From an uncultured Chloroflexota bacterium (GTDB taxonomy: Bacteria > Chloroflexota > Dehalococcoidia > Lucifugimonadales > GCA-002694895): a stretch of DNA of 40,684 bases. Shown here piece by piece: positions 34,449 through 40,684 of this stretch. The notes below the pieces were generated by a model. That model was not told the origin of the DNA. It was given only the letters and a program-made list of their open reading frames with translations, and did not search any database. A program made the position numbers and the translations under genes. The stretch spans positions 1 to 40,684 of the forward strand of contig CATLOZ010000003.1 in assembly GCA_950054395.1 (NCBI GenBank), written 5' to 3'. Each line of letters starts with the position of its first letter. Within the stretch, counting starts at the first letter, position 1.

Positions 34449-35558
34449 TTAGATAGAATCTATAATATAATTTCCAATCGATTTGTTTTCAATAAAATAA
34501 TCAGGGTTTTTAGTTGTGTTTATTCCTATCAATGGGATTTTTGTTTCGTATGTTGAAGCATGAGATCTTAAATCATTTGGAATTAGCGAAATATCAGAAT
34601 TTCCAAATACAACATCTTTTTGCCCTAATATCATCAAATCTCCTATTCTGTTAGAATTTAAATTGAATTTCTGACATGCTTCCGATTTATTTAAAACATC
34701 TTCAATACCATCAACACTTTTTAGTATCTTTTTAGATTCAAAAAGGTTCGAAAGATCATTTAGATATAAGTAAATAGATCCACCAAGATTAGAATGATGA
34801 ATTTCATGTTTATCTTTAATGATTGGTATAGCAGCTGAATGTATATTATATTTACTTAATTCATTTTCTATATTAACTAATTTGGTTTTATCAGACATTC
34901 CGTGGTCAGCAGTGATAAATATTTGATAGTCTGGATTTTTATTTATTAATTCGCAAATTGATTCATCAATTAATTTTAAATGTTCTAATGAATGAGTACT
35001 TTCGGGTTTAAATTTATGCATAGGATAATCTGTTAATGAAATATATGAAAAATCAGGGGATTTTTCATATATAAGCATTGATGCAGTTGAGATAGTCCAA
35101 GAATTTGCTTTTATAGTATATATGCTGGGCGCTTCACCAAATTTTTTTATTAAAAATGTGGAAGGATTTTCTGTGGAATAGCTTAAATTATTATTAAAAT
35201 TATTATTTATTAATAACGTTTTTAATTTATTTTTTGAAGTAGCTAATATACTAGTAAGGTTTTTTTTATTACATATATTAAAAATAGTTTCTGACATCAC
35301 ATATTTGTTATCTTCTAAATATGTACCCTGATTTAGATTTTTAGAATAATGGTAATTTGAACATATCCCATGCTTTGATGGATAAACTCCGGAAATAATT
35401 GATAGATTATTAACATTTGTTACTGAAGGCATCATGCTTTTAACAGGTTTTGTAAATGATCTTTTTTTCAGAGAAATGAATTCCATTTTATGATAATTAA
35501 TATATTCGTAGTCCCAGCCGTCAATACATATAACAATAAACTTATTCATATTTACCAT
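34449..35558 (-). CDS. Alkaline-phosphatase-superfamily hydrolase, phosphonoacetate-hydrolase-like
   Basis: The 369-residue protein has a full set of two-metal residues of the nucleotide-pyrophosphatase/phosphonoacetate-hydrolase group: D13 (CIDGWDYEY), nucleophile T47 (MPSVTNVNNLSIISG), D177 and H181 (TDYPMH), D218 and H219 (TADHGM) and H332 (LRSHASTYETKIPLIG). The PSxTNxNNLSI block followed by HGICSNY recalls PhnA of Pseudomonas, which splits phosphonoacetate into acetate and phosphate. No signal peptide is seen, so it would act in the cytosol. An alternative is another phosphodiesterase/phosphonatase of this superfamily. No phn transporter or C-P lyase gene is present in the window. Confidence 0.75.
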   Translation of the reverse strand: MVNMNKFIVICIDGWDYEYINYHKMEFISLKKRSFTKPVKSMMPSVTNVNNLSIISGVYPSKHGICSNYHYSKNLNQGTYLEDNKYVMSETIFNICNKKNLTSILATSKNKLKTLLINNNFNNNLSYSTENPSTFLIKKFGEAPSIYTIKANSWTISTASMLIYEKSPDFSYISLTDYPMHKFKPESTHSLEHLKLIDESICELINKNPDYQIFITADHGMSDKTKLVNIENELSKYNIHSAAIPIIKDKHEIHHSNLGGSIYLYLNDLSNLFESKKILKSVDGIEDVLNKSEACQKFNLNSNRIGDLMILGQKDVVFGNSDISLIPNDLRSHASTYETKIPLIGINTTKNPDYFIENKSIGNYIIDSI

Positions 35559-35610
35559 TGTGAATAGATATTTTTAATTATAGAATATTTTTATATGAAG
35601 TTTGATAATT

Positions 35611-36822
35611 ATGGATAGAGAATTTGAAAATATTCTAATTAAAGAGATTGTTAGACAAAACGAGTCTATTGTTCTTATAGCATCTGAAAATTATGCTAGT
35701 AAATCAGTAAGAACTGCACAAGGTTCAATATTTACTAATAAATACGCTGAAGGATATCCTGGGAAGAGATACTATGGGGGTTGTGAATACGTTGATCAGA
35801 TAGAAATATTGGCAATTCAAAGAGCTAAAGATTTATTTGGTGCTGAACATGTAAATGTACAACCCCATAGTGGAGCTCAGGCAAATATGGCAGTTTATTC
35901 AGCATTATTTGATTCTAAGAGTGTAATAATGTCTTTACCGTTAGATCAAGGAGGGCATCTAACACATGGTTCAAAAGTAAATTTTTCAGGTAATTTATAT
36001 AATTTTGAATTTTACAATGTAGATAGAGAAACCGAACAGATTGATTATGAAGCTTTAGAAAAACATGCGCAAACAGTAAATCCACAGGCAATTTTATCAG
36101 GATTCACAGCTTATCCCAGAGAAATAGATTTCGAAAGAATAAAAAGTATTTGTAAAAAAATTGATTGTATGATGATCGTTGATATGGCACATATTTCGGG
36201 TTTAGTAGCAGCAAAATTACATAGTGATTGTGTGAAATATGCTGATGTTGTTACCAGTACTACACATAAAACTTTAAGAGGTCCTAGGGGAGGAATAATA
36301 CTTTCTAAAAATATCTATGCCAAATCTATTGATAAAGCTGTTTTTCCAAATATTCAAGGCGGACCAATGATGCATACTATAGGAGCAAAAGCAGTAGCTT
36401 TTGCAGAAGCAAGCACTAATGAGTTTGTCAATTATCAAAAACTTGTAATTAGTAATGCAAAACTATTAGGAAAATTATTATCTGCTGAAGGACTTAGAAT
36501 TGTCACAGGTGACACTGACACTCATATGATATTGGTTGATGTTACTCCTTTTAATTTAACAGGTAAAATAGCTGAAGAAAAATTGGCTGAAGTTGGATTA
36601 ATAGTAAATAGAAATACAATTCCTTATGATTCTAATCCACCTAGGGTGGCAAGTGGGATAAGAATAGGAACTCCTGCAATTTCTACACGAGGTATGAATG
36701 CTGAAGCAATTTCAATTATCGTCGATTGTATAATTGGAATATTAAAAGAAAAGGAAGAATCAAAATTAATAAAAAATAAAGTAAAAGAACTAGCTAATAA
36801 ATTCCCTATTGATCTTAAATAG
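35611..36822 (+). CDS. glyA: Serine hydroxymethyltransferase
   Basis: About 403 residues from ATG 35611 (an in-frame TTG at 35602 is less likely). It interconverts serine and glycine with tetrahydrofolate, the main one-carbon source. Visible blocks are ESIVLIASENYASKSV, NKYAEGYPGKRYYGGCE, QPHSGAQANMAVY, VDMAHISGLVA, VTSTTHKTLRGPRGG (PLP lysine) and NRNTIPYDSNPPRVASGIRIGTPA. The length is normal. It overlaps the convergent RNase III gene by eight bases. Confidence 0.97.
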   Translation: MDREFENILIKEIVRQNESIVLIASENYASKSVRTAQGSIFTNKYAEGYPGKRYYGGCEYVDQIEILAIQRAKDLFGAEHVNVQPHSGAQANMAVYSALFDSKSVIMSLPLDQGGHLTHGSKVNFSGNLYNFEFYNVDRETEQIDYEALEKHAQTVNPQAILSGFTAYPREIDFERIKSICKKIDCMMIVDMAHISGLVAAKLHSDCVKYADVVTSTTHKTLRGPRGGIILSKNIYAKSIDKAVFPNIQGGPMMHTIGAKAVAFAEASTNEFVNYQKLVISNAKLLGKLLSAEGLRIVTGDTDTHMILVDVTPFNLTGKIAEEKLAEVGLIVNRNTIPYDSNPPRVASGIRIGTPAISTRGMNAEAISIIVDCIIGILKEKEESKLIKNKVKELANKFPIDLK

Positions 36823-37327
36823 ATTTTTGTTTTTCCTCGTTTTTTAACATTTTAGTATTTTTTACAGGTCCTTTCTTAATTAGATTTTTTATTTCATTAG
36901 TATAATTATTCCAAAAAAATGCTTTTACTTTTGTTATTCCAGAGTCAATATAAATTGCTCCAATTAAAGCTTCAAAGCAGTTTGATAACATTGAATCAGT
37001 AATCCCTACTTTGTTTTGGCCTTTACTTACATTAATATACTTTTCAAGTTTGATTTTTTTTGCAAATTTTGTAAATGTTTGATTTGAAATTATATTAGAT
37101 CTGATTATTGAAAATTTCCCACTATTTTCATTAAATCTTAGATTTTTATATAAATGAACTGTGATTATGAAATACATAATAGAATCACCAACAAATTCAA
37201 GTATTTCATTTGATTCTAGATTTTCATTTTCAAATCTTAACGATGAATGGGTTAATGCAGATTCAAGTAATTTGGGATTTTTAAATGTTATTCCTAATTT
37301 TTTTTCTATTTTAAAGTTTTCATTCAT
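36815..37327 (-). CDS. rnc: Short RNase III (nuclease domain only, altered metal-site residue)
   Basis: The 170-residue protein has the RNase III signature in SALTHSSLRFENENLESNEIL, continuing EFVGDS, which keeps E41, E44 and D48. GKFSIIRSNIISNQTF and SNCFEALIGAIYIDSG follow. Two oddities: the usual double-stranded-RNA-binding domain (about 70 residues) is missing, and the second metal-ligand Asp (three residues before the conserved Glu) is Asn116. RNase III matures rRNA and regulates mRNAs in the cytosol. Mini-RNase III also lacks the dsRBD, but its sequence around the active site differs from this canonical-looking form. Whether it cleaves RNA is uncertain. Confidence 0.85.
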   Translation of the reverse strand: MNENFKIEKKLGITFKNPKLLESALTHSSLRFENENLESNEILEFVGDSIMYFIITVHLYKNLRFNENSGKFSIIRSNIISNQTFTKFAKKIKLEKYINVSKGQNKVGITDSMLSNCFEALIGAIYIDSGITKVKAFFWNNYTNEIKNLIKKGPVKNTKMLKNEEKQKSI

Positions 37328-37342
37328 TTATTGCATTGTACA

Positions 37343-37379
37343 TGTATTTAATATTTTGATAAATTATTTATTAAATACA
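37343..37379. promoter_or_regulatory. Operator-like dyad between rnc and glnII
   Basis: A perfect 11-bp inverted repeat, TGTATTTAATA at 37343-37353 and TATTAAATACA at 37369-37379, is separated by 15 bases. A TTGATA at 37356-37361 within it could be a -35 element for glnII. The position, 45 bases before the glnII start, suits a regulator-binding site. The arms are A/T-rich, and the binding protein is unknown. Confidence 0.55.
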
Positions 37380-37423
37380 AATAATTGAAATTTATTTTAA
37401 TTACTTATTTAAAGGAGTATACA

Positions 37424-38434
37424 ATGCCGGAAATCTGTGCGGAATATATTTGGATTGATGGTACGAAACCAACACCCCAACTTAGATCTAAAACTAAGAT
37501 TCTTACTTTCGGAGAAACTCCTCCAATATGGAGCTTTGATGGATCTAGCACTAATCAGGCTACAGGAAATAATTCAGATTGTGTACTTAATCCGGTATTT
37601 ATTTGCCCTGACCCTATAAGAGGTGATGATAATATTTTAGTTCTTAATGAAGTTTTGAATACTGATATGACTCCACATGAAACTAACACAAGAGTTCAAG
37701 CTTCAAAAATAGCTGAAAAATACAAAACTCATGAAAGTTTATTTGGTATAGAACAAGAATATACTTTATTAGATCCTTTTACTAATGCTCCAATAGGATT
37801 TCCAGAAGAAGGCTTTCCTGAACCTCAGGGACCTTATTATTGTAGTACAGGTGCCTCATGGATATTTGGAAGAGAAATGGTTGAAGAACATCTTGAGATG
37901 TGTCTGGATGCAGGTTTAACCATTTCTGGGATAAATGCTGAAGTAATGCCCGGGCAATGGGAATTTCAAATTGGACCAATAGGAACTTTAGAAGTAAGTG
38001 ATCATTTATGGATAGCTAGATGGTTATTATTTAGAATAGGTGAGATGCATGGAATACAACCTTCGCTTGACCCAAAGCCCGTGTCAGGAGATTGGAATGG
38101 GGCTGGAGCACATACAAATTTTTCAACAAAAACAATGAGAGAAAATTATCAGGCTATTATAGATGGATGTGAAGCTTTAAGTGAAACTCATAAATTACAT
38201 ATAAAAAATTATGGGGAAGGAAATGAAAGAAGATTAACAGGATTGCATGAAACTCAATCTATAGATCAATTTACTTATGCAGTATCAGATAGAGGAGCTT
38301 CTATTAGAATACCGTGGCAGGTAGTAGCTGATAAAAAAGGATACCTTGAAGATAGAAGGCCATCTGCAAATATGGATCCCTATGTTGTTACACGATTAAT
38401 TGTTGAAACTGTTTGCAGTGATTTGCCGCAATAA
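37424..38434 (+). CDS. glnII: Glutamine synthetase, type II (eukaryotic-like GSII)
   Basis: The 336-residue enzyme starts at ATG 37424, preceded by AAAGGAG at 37411-37417; the longer frame from 37385 has no support. It makes glutamine from glutamate, ammonia and ATP. The sequence is the short GSII type: YIWIDGTKPTPQLRSKTK, WSFDGSSTNQATG, GIEQEYTLLDP, NAEVMPGQWEFQIGP, GDWNGAGAHTNFST, and RLTGLHETQSIDQFTYAVSD with RGASIRIP. The adenylylated tyrosine loop of GSI is absent, so control by GlnE does not apply; transcription control is suggested by the dyad upstream. GSII is rare in bacteria but known in rhizobia and streptomycetes. Confidence 0.95.
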   Translation: MPEICAEYIWIDGTKPTPQLRSKTKILTFGETPPIWSFDGSSTNQATGNNSDCVLNPVFICPDPIRGDDNILVLNEVLNTDMTPHETNTRVQASKIAEKYKTHESLFGIEQEYTLLDPFTNAPIGFPEEGFPEPQGPYYCSTGASWIFGREMVEEHLEMCLDAGLTISGINAEVMPGQWEFQIGPIGTLEVSDHLWIARWLLFRIGEMHGIQPSLDPKPVSGDWNGAGAHTNFSTKTMRENYQAIIDGCEALSETHKLHIKNYGEGNERRLTGLHETQSIDQFTYAVSDRGASIRIPWQVVADKKGYLEDRRPSANMDPYVVTRLIVETVCSDLPQ

Positions 38435-38454
38435 GAATTTTTTAATATTTTTAA

Positions 38455-38490
38455 TTGCAATAAATGATTTAGTATAGTTATAATCATTTA
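38455..38490 (+). promoter_or_regulatory. Promoter with overlapping dyad upstream of pdxS
   Basis: TTGCAA (38455-38460) and TATAAT (38479-38484) are 18 bases apart, a plausible sigma-70 promoter. Over the spacer and -10 box lies a perfect 9-bp inverted repeat, TAAATGATT (38461-38469) and AATCATTTA (38482-38490). A repressor bound there would block RNA polymerase. The -10 hexamer is perfect and the -35 matches four of six positions. Confidence 0.55.
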
Positions 38491-38517
38491 TAGAATTTAT
38501 TTCGAGGAGATAAAAAA

Positions 38518-39441
38518 ATGGCGCTAAAATCTGGAAGTAAGAAAGTTTCATCTGATAAAACTAATACTGGAACGTGGAAAGTAAAAGCAGGATTAGCTCA
38601 GATGTTAAAAGGTGGAGTAATTATGGATGTTGTTACATCAGAACAAGCTAAAATTGCAGAGGATGCAGGTGCGTGTGCTGTAATGGCTTTAGAAAGAGTT
38701 CCATCTGATATAAGAAAAGATGGTGGGGTTGCAAGAATGTCTGACCCTAGTATGATTGCAGGAATTATTGATGCGGTTACCATACCAGTTATGGCAAAAG
38801 CTCGTATTGGACATTTTGTTGAAGCCCAAATTCTTGAAGAAATGGGAGTTGATTATATTGATGAATCAGAAGTTTTAACACCTGCAGATGAAAATAACCA
38901 TATAAATAAACATAATTTTAAAGTTCCTTTTGTTTGTGGTTGCAGAGATCTTGGCGAAGCTTTACGTAGAATTGGTGAAGGGGCAGCAATGATCCGTACA
39001 AAAGGTGAGGCTGGTACTGGAAATGTAGTGGAAGCAGTAAGACATGCCAGATCAGTTCTAGGTGAGGTTAAAAGGATTCAAACTATGGATGCTACTGAAT
39101 TAATGTCTCTTGCAAGAGATCTAAAAGCTCCTTATGAATTAATTAGAGGAATTCATGATAACGGTAAATTGCCAGTAGTTAATTTTTCTGCTGGTGGTAT
39201 TGCTTCTCCAGCTGATGCTGCGCTAATGATGCAGATAGGTGTTGAAGGAGTTTTTGTTGGATCAGGAATTTTCAAATCAGAAAACCCTGATGTTATGGCC
39301 AAGGCAATAGTAAAAGCAACAACACATTATAATGATCCGGAAATGTTGGTAGAAATTTCAAAAGGACTTGGATCTTCAATGCCAGGCCTTGATGTTAGAA
39401 CTATGCCAGAGGATCAAAAAATGGCACAGAGAGGTTGGTGA
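38518..39441 (+). CDS. pdxS: Pyridoxal 5'-phosphate synthase subunit PdxS
   Basis: The 307-residue TIM-barrel protein makes PLP from ribose 5-phosphate, glyceraldehyde 3-phosphate and ammonia. GAGGAG at 38504-38509 precedes the ATG. Characteristic residues: D37 in [10 protein letters not shown]94 in [11 protein letters not shown] (ribose-binding lysine), [22 protein letters not shown] with the second lysine, and [20 protein letters not shown]. It is the deoxyxylulose-independent pathway. pdxT follows after four bases, giving the standard PdxS-PdxT complex. Confidence 0.98.
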   Translation: MALKSGSKKVSSDKTNTGTWKVKAGLAQMLKGGVIMDVVTSEQAKIAEDAGACAVMALERVPSDIRKDGGVARMSDPSMIAGIIDAVTIPVMAKARIGHFVEAQILEEMGVDYIDESEVLTPADENNHINKHNFKVPFVCGCRDLGEALRRIGEGAAMIRTKGEAGTGNVVEAVRHARSVLGEVKRIQTMDATELMSLARDLKAPYELIRGIHDNGKLPVVNFSAGGIASPADAALMMQIGVEGVFVGSGIFKSENPDVMAKAIVKATTHYNDPEMLVEISKGLGSSMPGLDVRTMPEDQKMAQRGW

Positions 39442-39445
39442 AAAT

Positions 39446-40018
39446 TTGCATATAGGTGTTTTAGCTCTTCAGGGAGACTATGCCGAACATATAAATATGC
39501 TGCAATCAAATAATGCTGATGTTTCTGAAATAAGATTACCATCTCAGTTGGATGATGTAGATGGACTCATAATTCCAGGTGGTGAAAGTACAACTATTGT
39601 TCAACTTATAGATATATATGATTTTAGAACAAAATTAGTTGAGATGGCCTCTGAAGGGTTTCCTATTTGGGGGACTTGTGCCGGAATGATTGTTATGGCG
39701 AGAGAATTAACTGATCATAGGCCAGCCCCGCTGAATTTAATGAATATAAAAGTAAGTAGAAATGCTTTTGGAAGACAAATAGATAGCTTTGAAGAAGATT
39801 TAACTATTAAAGGAATTGAGGGAAAATTCCCTGCAGTTTTTATAAGAGCACCTATAGTAGTGGAAAATGATTCAAGTGTTGATATATTGTGTTCTATAGA
39901 TAAACCTTCAGGTCCTGTAGCAGTTCAACAAGGGAAGTTATTAGCCACATCTTTTCACCCTGAATTAACCAATGATAGCAGAATGCATGAATATTTTTTA
40001 TCAATAGTAAAAATGTAG
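39446..40018 (+). CDS. pdxT: Pyridoxal 5'-phosphate synthase glutaminase subunit PdxT
   Basis: I start PdxT at TTG 39446, giving 190 residues beginning MHIGVLALQGDYAEHINML, the usual length and N terminus; GAGG at 39431-39434 is a reasonable ribosome-binding site. The upstream extension to 39368 lies inside pdxS and is rejected. Class I glutamine-amidotransferase elements are visible: IIPGGESTT, the nucleophile Cys in WGTCAGMIVMA, and the catalytic His-Glu in SFHPELTND. It hydrolyses glutamine and channels ammonia to PdxS, and glnII lies just upstream. Confidence 0.96.
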   Translation: MHIGVLALQGDYAEHINMLQSNNADVSEIRLPSQLDDVDGLIIPGGESTTIVQLIDIYDFRTKLVEMASEGFPIWGTCAGMIVMARELTDHRPAPLNLMNIKVSRNAFGRQIDSFEEDLTIKGIEGKFPAVFIRAPIVVENDSSVDILCSIDKPSGPVAVQQGKLLATSFHPELTNDSRMHEYFLSIVKM

Positions 40019-40022
40019 TTAG

Positions 40023-40684
40023 TTGGAAAAAGAATTAAATTTATTAATCAAAATATTACCTAAATACCTTTATGAGATTTTATCTAATCATAAAAATGTG
40101 GATAATCTTAATGAAATTGTTTTAGATTTTGGCAGACCGCCTGAGGCAAGATTTACAGACGGTTCAGAAATATTTAATGACTATGAAATATCGAAAGAAG
40201 ATTTAGATTATGTTCAAAAAGGGGTAGGTAAGTTTATGCCTGATAATCGCGCGGGTATACAAAGGACACTTCATAGAATTTCTGCAATAAGAAATAGAGA
40301 GAATAAAATTATAGGTTTGACATTGAGGGTAGGCAGAGCAATTGAGGGAGCCATAGATATTATTCGAGATATTGTCCAAAAAGGGGAGAGTGTTTTAATT
40401 TTAGGACCTCCTGGAGTTGGTAAAACTACAATGTTGCGAGAAGTAGCAAAATTTTTAGCTGACGAAATGAATAAAAGAGTCATAATTGTTGATACATCTA
40501 ATGAAATCGCCGGAGATGGAGATATATCTCATCCAGCGATAGGCAATGCTAGAAGAATGCAGGTAAATTCACCTGTAATGCAACATTCGGTGATGATAGA
40601 GGCAGTAGAAAATCATATGCCTGAAGTTATTGTTATTGATGAAATTGGAACTAATGCAGACGCTCTGGCTGCCAGAACTATTGC
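40023..40684 (+). CDS. SpoIIIAA/ycf45-like AAA ATPase, R3H-family (5' part, cut by window edge)
   Basis: The frame opens at TTG 40023, four bases after the pdxT stop, and runs off the window after about 220 codons. The N terminus reads LPKYLYEILSNHKNVDNLNE and IVLDFGRPPEAR, as in ycf45/SpoIIIAA relatives. Walker A is LILGPPGVGKTTMLREVA and Walker B VIVIDEIGTNADALAAR, with DTSNEIAGDG between. In cyanobacteria, chloroplasts and some other bacteria such proteins carry a C-terminal R3H nucleic-acid-binding domain, which would lie beyond the window. The role is poorly defined; SpoIIIAA in Bacillus acts in the sporulation channel, but no other spoIIIA gene is visible. Confidence 0.85.
   Translation, partial: MEKELNLLIKILPKYLYEILSNHKNVDNLNEIVLDFGRPPEARFTDGSEIFNDYEISKEDLDYVQKGVGKFMPDNRAGIQRTLHRISAIRNRENKIIGLTLRVGRAIEGAIDIIRDIVQKGESVLILGPPGVGKTTMLREVAKFLADEMNKRVIIVDTSNEIAGDGDISHPAIGNARRMQVNSPVMQHSVMIEAVENHMPEVIVIDEIGTNADALAARTI

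Noticed and set aside
39368-39445. N-terminal extension of PdxT into pdxS
   Set aside because: The frame overlaps pdxS coding sequence, and PdxT homologs begin at the TTG 39446 position.

Overview
The window is a gene-dense, AT-rich (roughly 30% GC by eye) stretch of bacterial chromosome. It carries about 40 genes, most of them housekeeping, with no phage, transposon or CRISPR content. The gene families do not fix the phylum. A leucine-type T-box, a FabL-type enoyl reductase, a eukaryotic-type glutamine synthetase, an AccD-AccA fusion and a SpoIIIAA/ycf45-like R3H AAA ATPase beside pdxST would fit a small-genome marine Chloroflexota (SAR202/Dehalococcoidia-like) lineage. That placement is inference, and a low-GC Terrabacteria relative is possible.

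Layout. 1-4.6 kb: 5' part of a Fur-family regulator, divergent from a secreted VWC-like/peptidase-like lipoprotein whose signal peptide is interrupted by a TAG, then a SulP transporter, a thiolase and a VOC protein. 4.6-8.4 kb: a 390-bp gap, tRNA-Trp, maf, a secernin-like C69 peptidase, nadC and the RNase P RNA gene. 8.5-9.8 kb: an A-type Fe-S carrier and YgfZ. 9.8-19.7 kb: a fatty-acid synthesis region. Leftward it has hadA-like, hadB-like, plsX, fabG and fabL. Rightward it has yceD, rpmF, fabD, nusB, acpP, ftsK and a fused accD-accA. 19.7-26.9 kb: a leftward ilvB-ilvN-ilvC-leuA-leuC-leuD operon behind a T-box with a consensus promoter and a terminator. 26.9-31.4 kb: thrC, a CelD-type acyltransferase, an MshA-like glycosyltransferase, an MshD-like GNAT and a cupin. 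31.5-35.6 kb: a D-aminoacylase-family amidohydrolase, a class III aminotransferase and a phosphonoacetate-hydrolase-like enzyme. 35.6-40.7 kb: glyA, a short RNase III, glnII, pdxS-pdxT and the 5' part of an R3H AAA ATPase.

How it works together. The fatty-acid genes supply malonyl-CoA (acc), malonyl-ACP (fabD, acpP), beta-ketoacyl reduction (fabG), dehydration by a two-subunit MaoC-type enzyme in place of FabZ, enoyl reduction (fabL) and entry into phospholipid synthesis (plsX). Condensing enzymes are not in the window. The ilv-leu operon covers the acetolactate and isopropylmalate steps but lacks ilvD, leuB and ilvE here, and is predicted to be read through when tRNA-Leu is uncharged. glnII and pdxST each have an operator-like dyad upstream.

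I see no clear new defence or mobile system. The best leads are the interrupted lipoprotein signal peptide, the two-subunit dehydratase with FabL, the RNase III with no dsRBD and an Asn at a metal-ligand position, the PhnA-like enzyme next to an aminotransferase, and the long dyad ahead of glnII.
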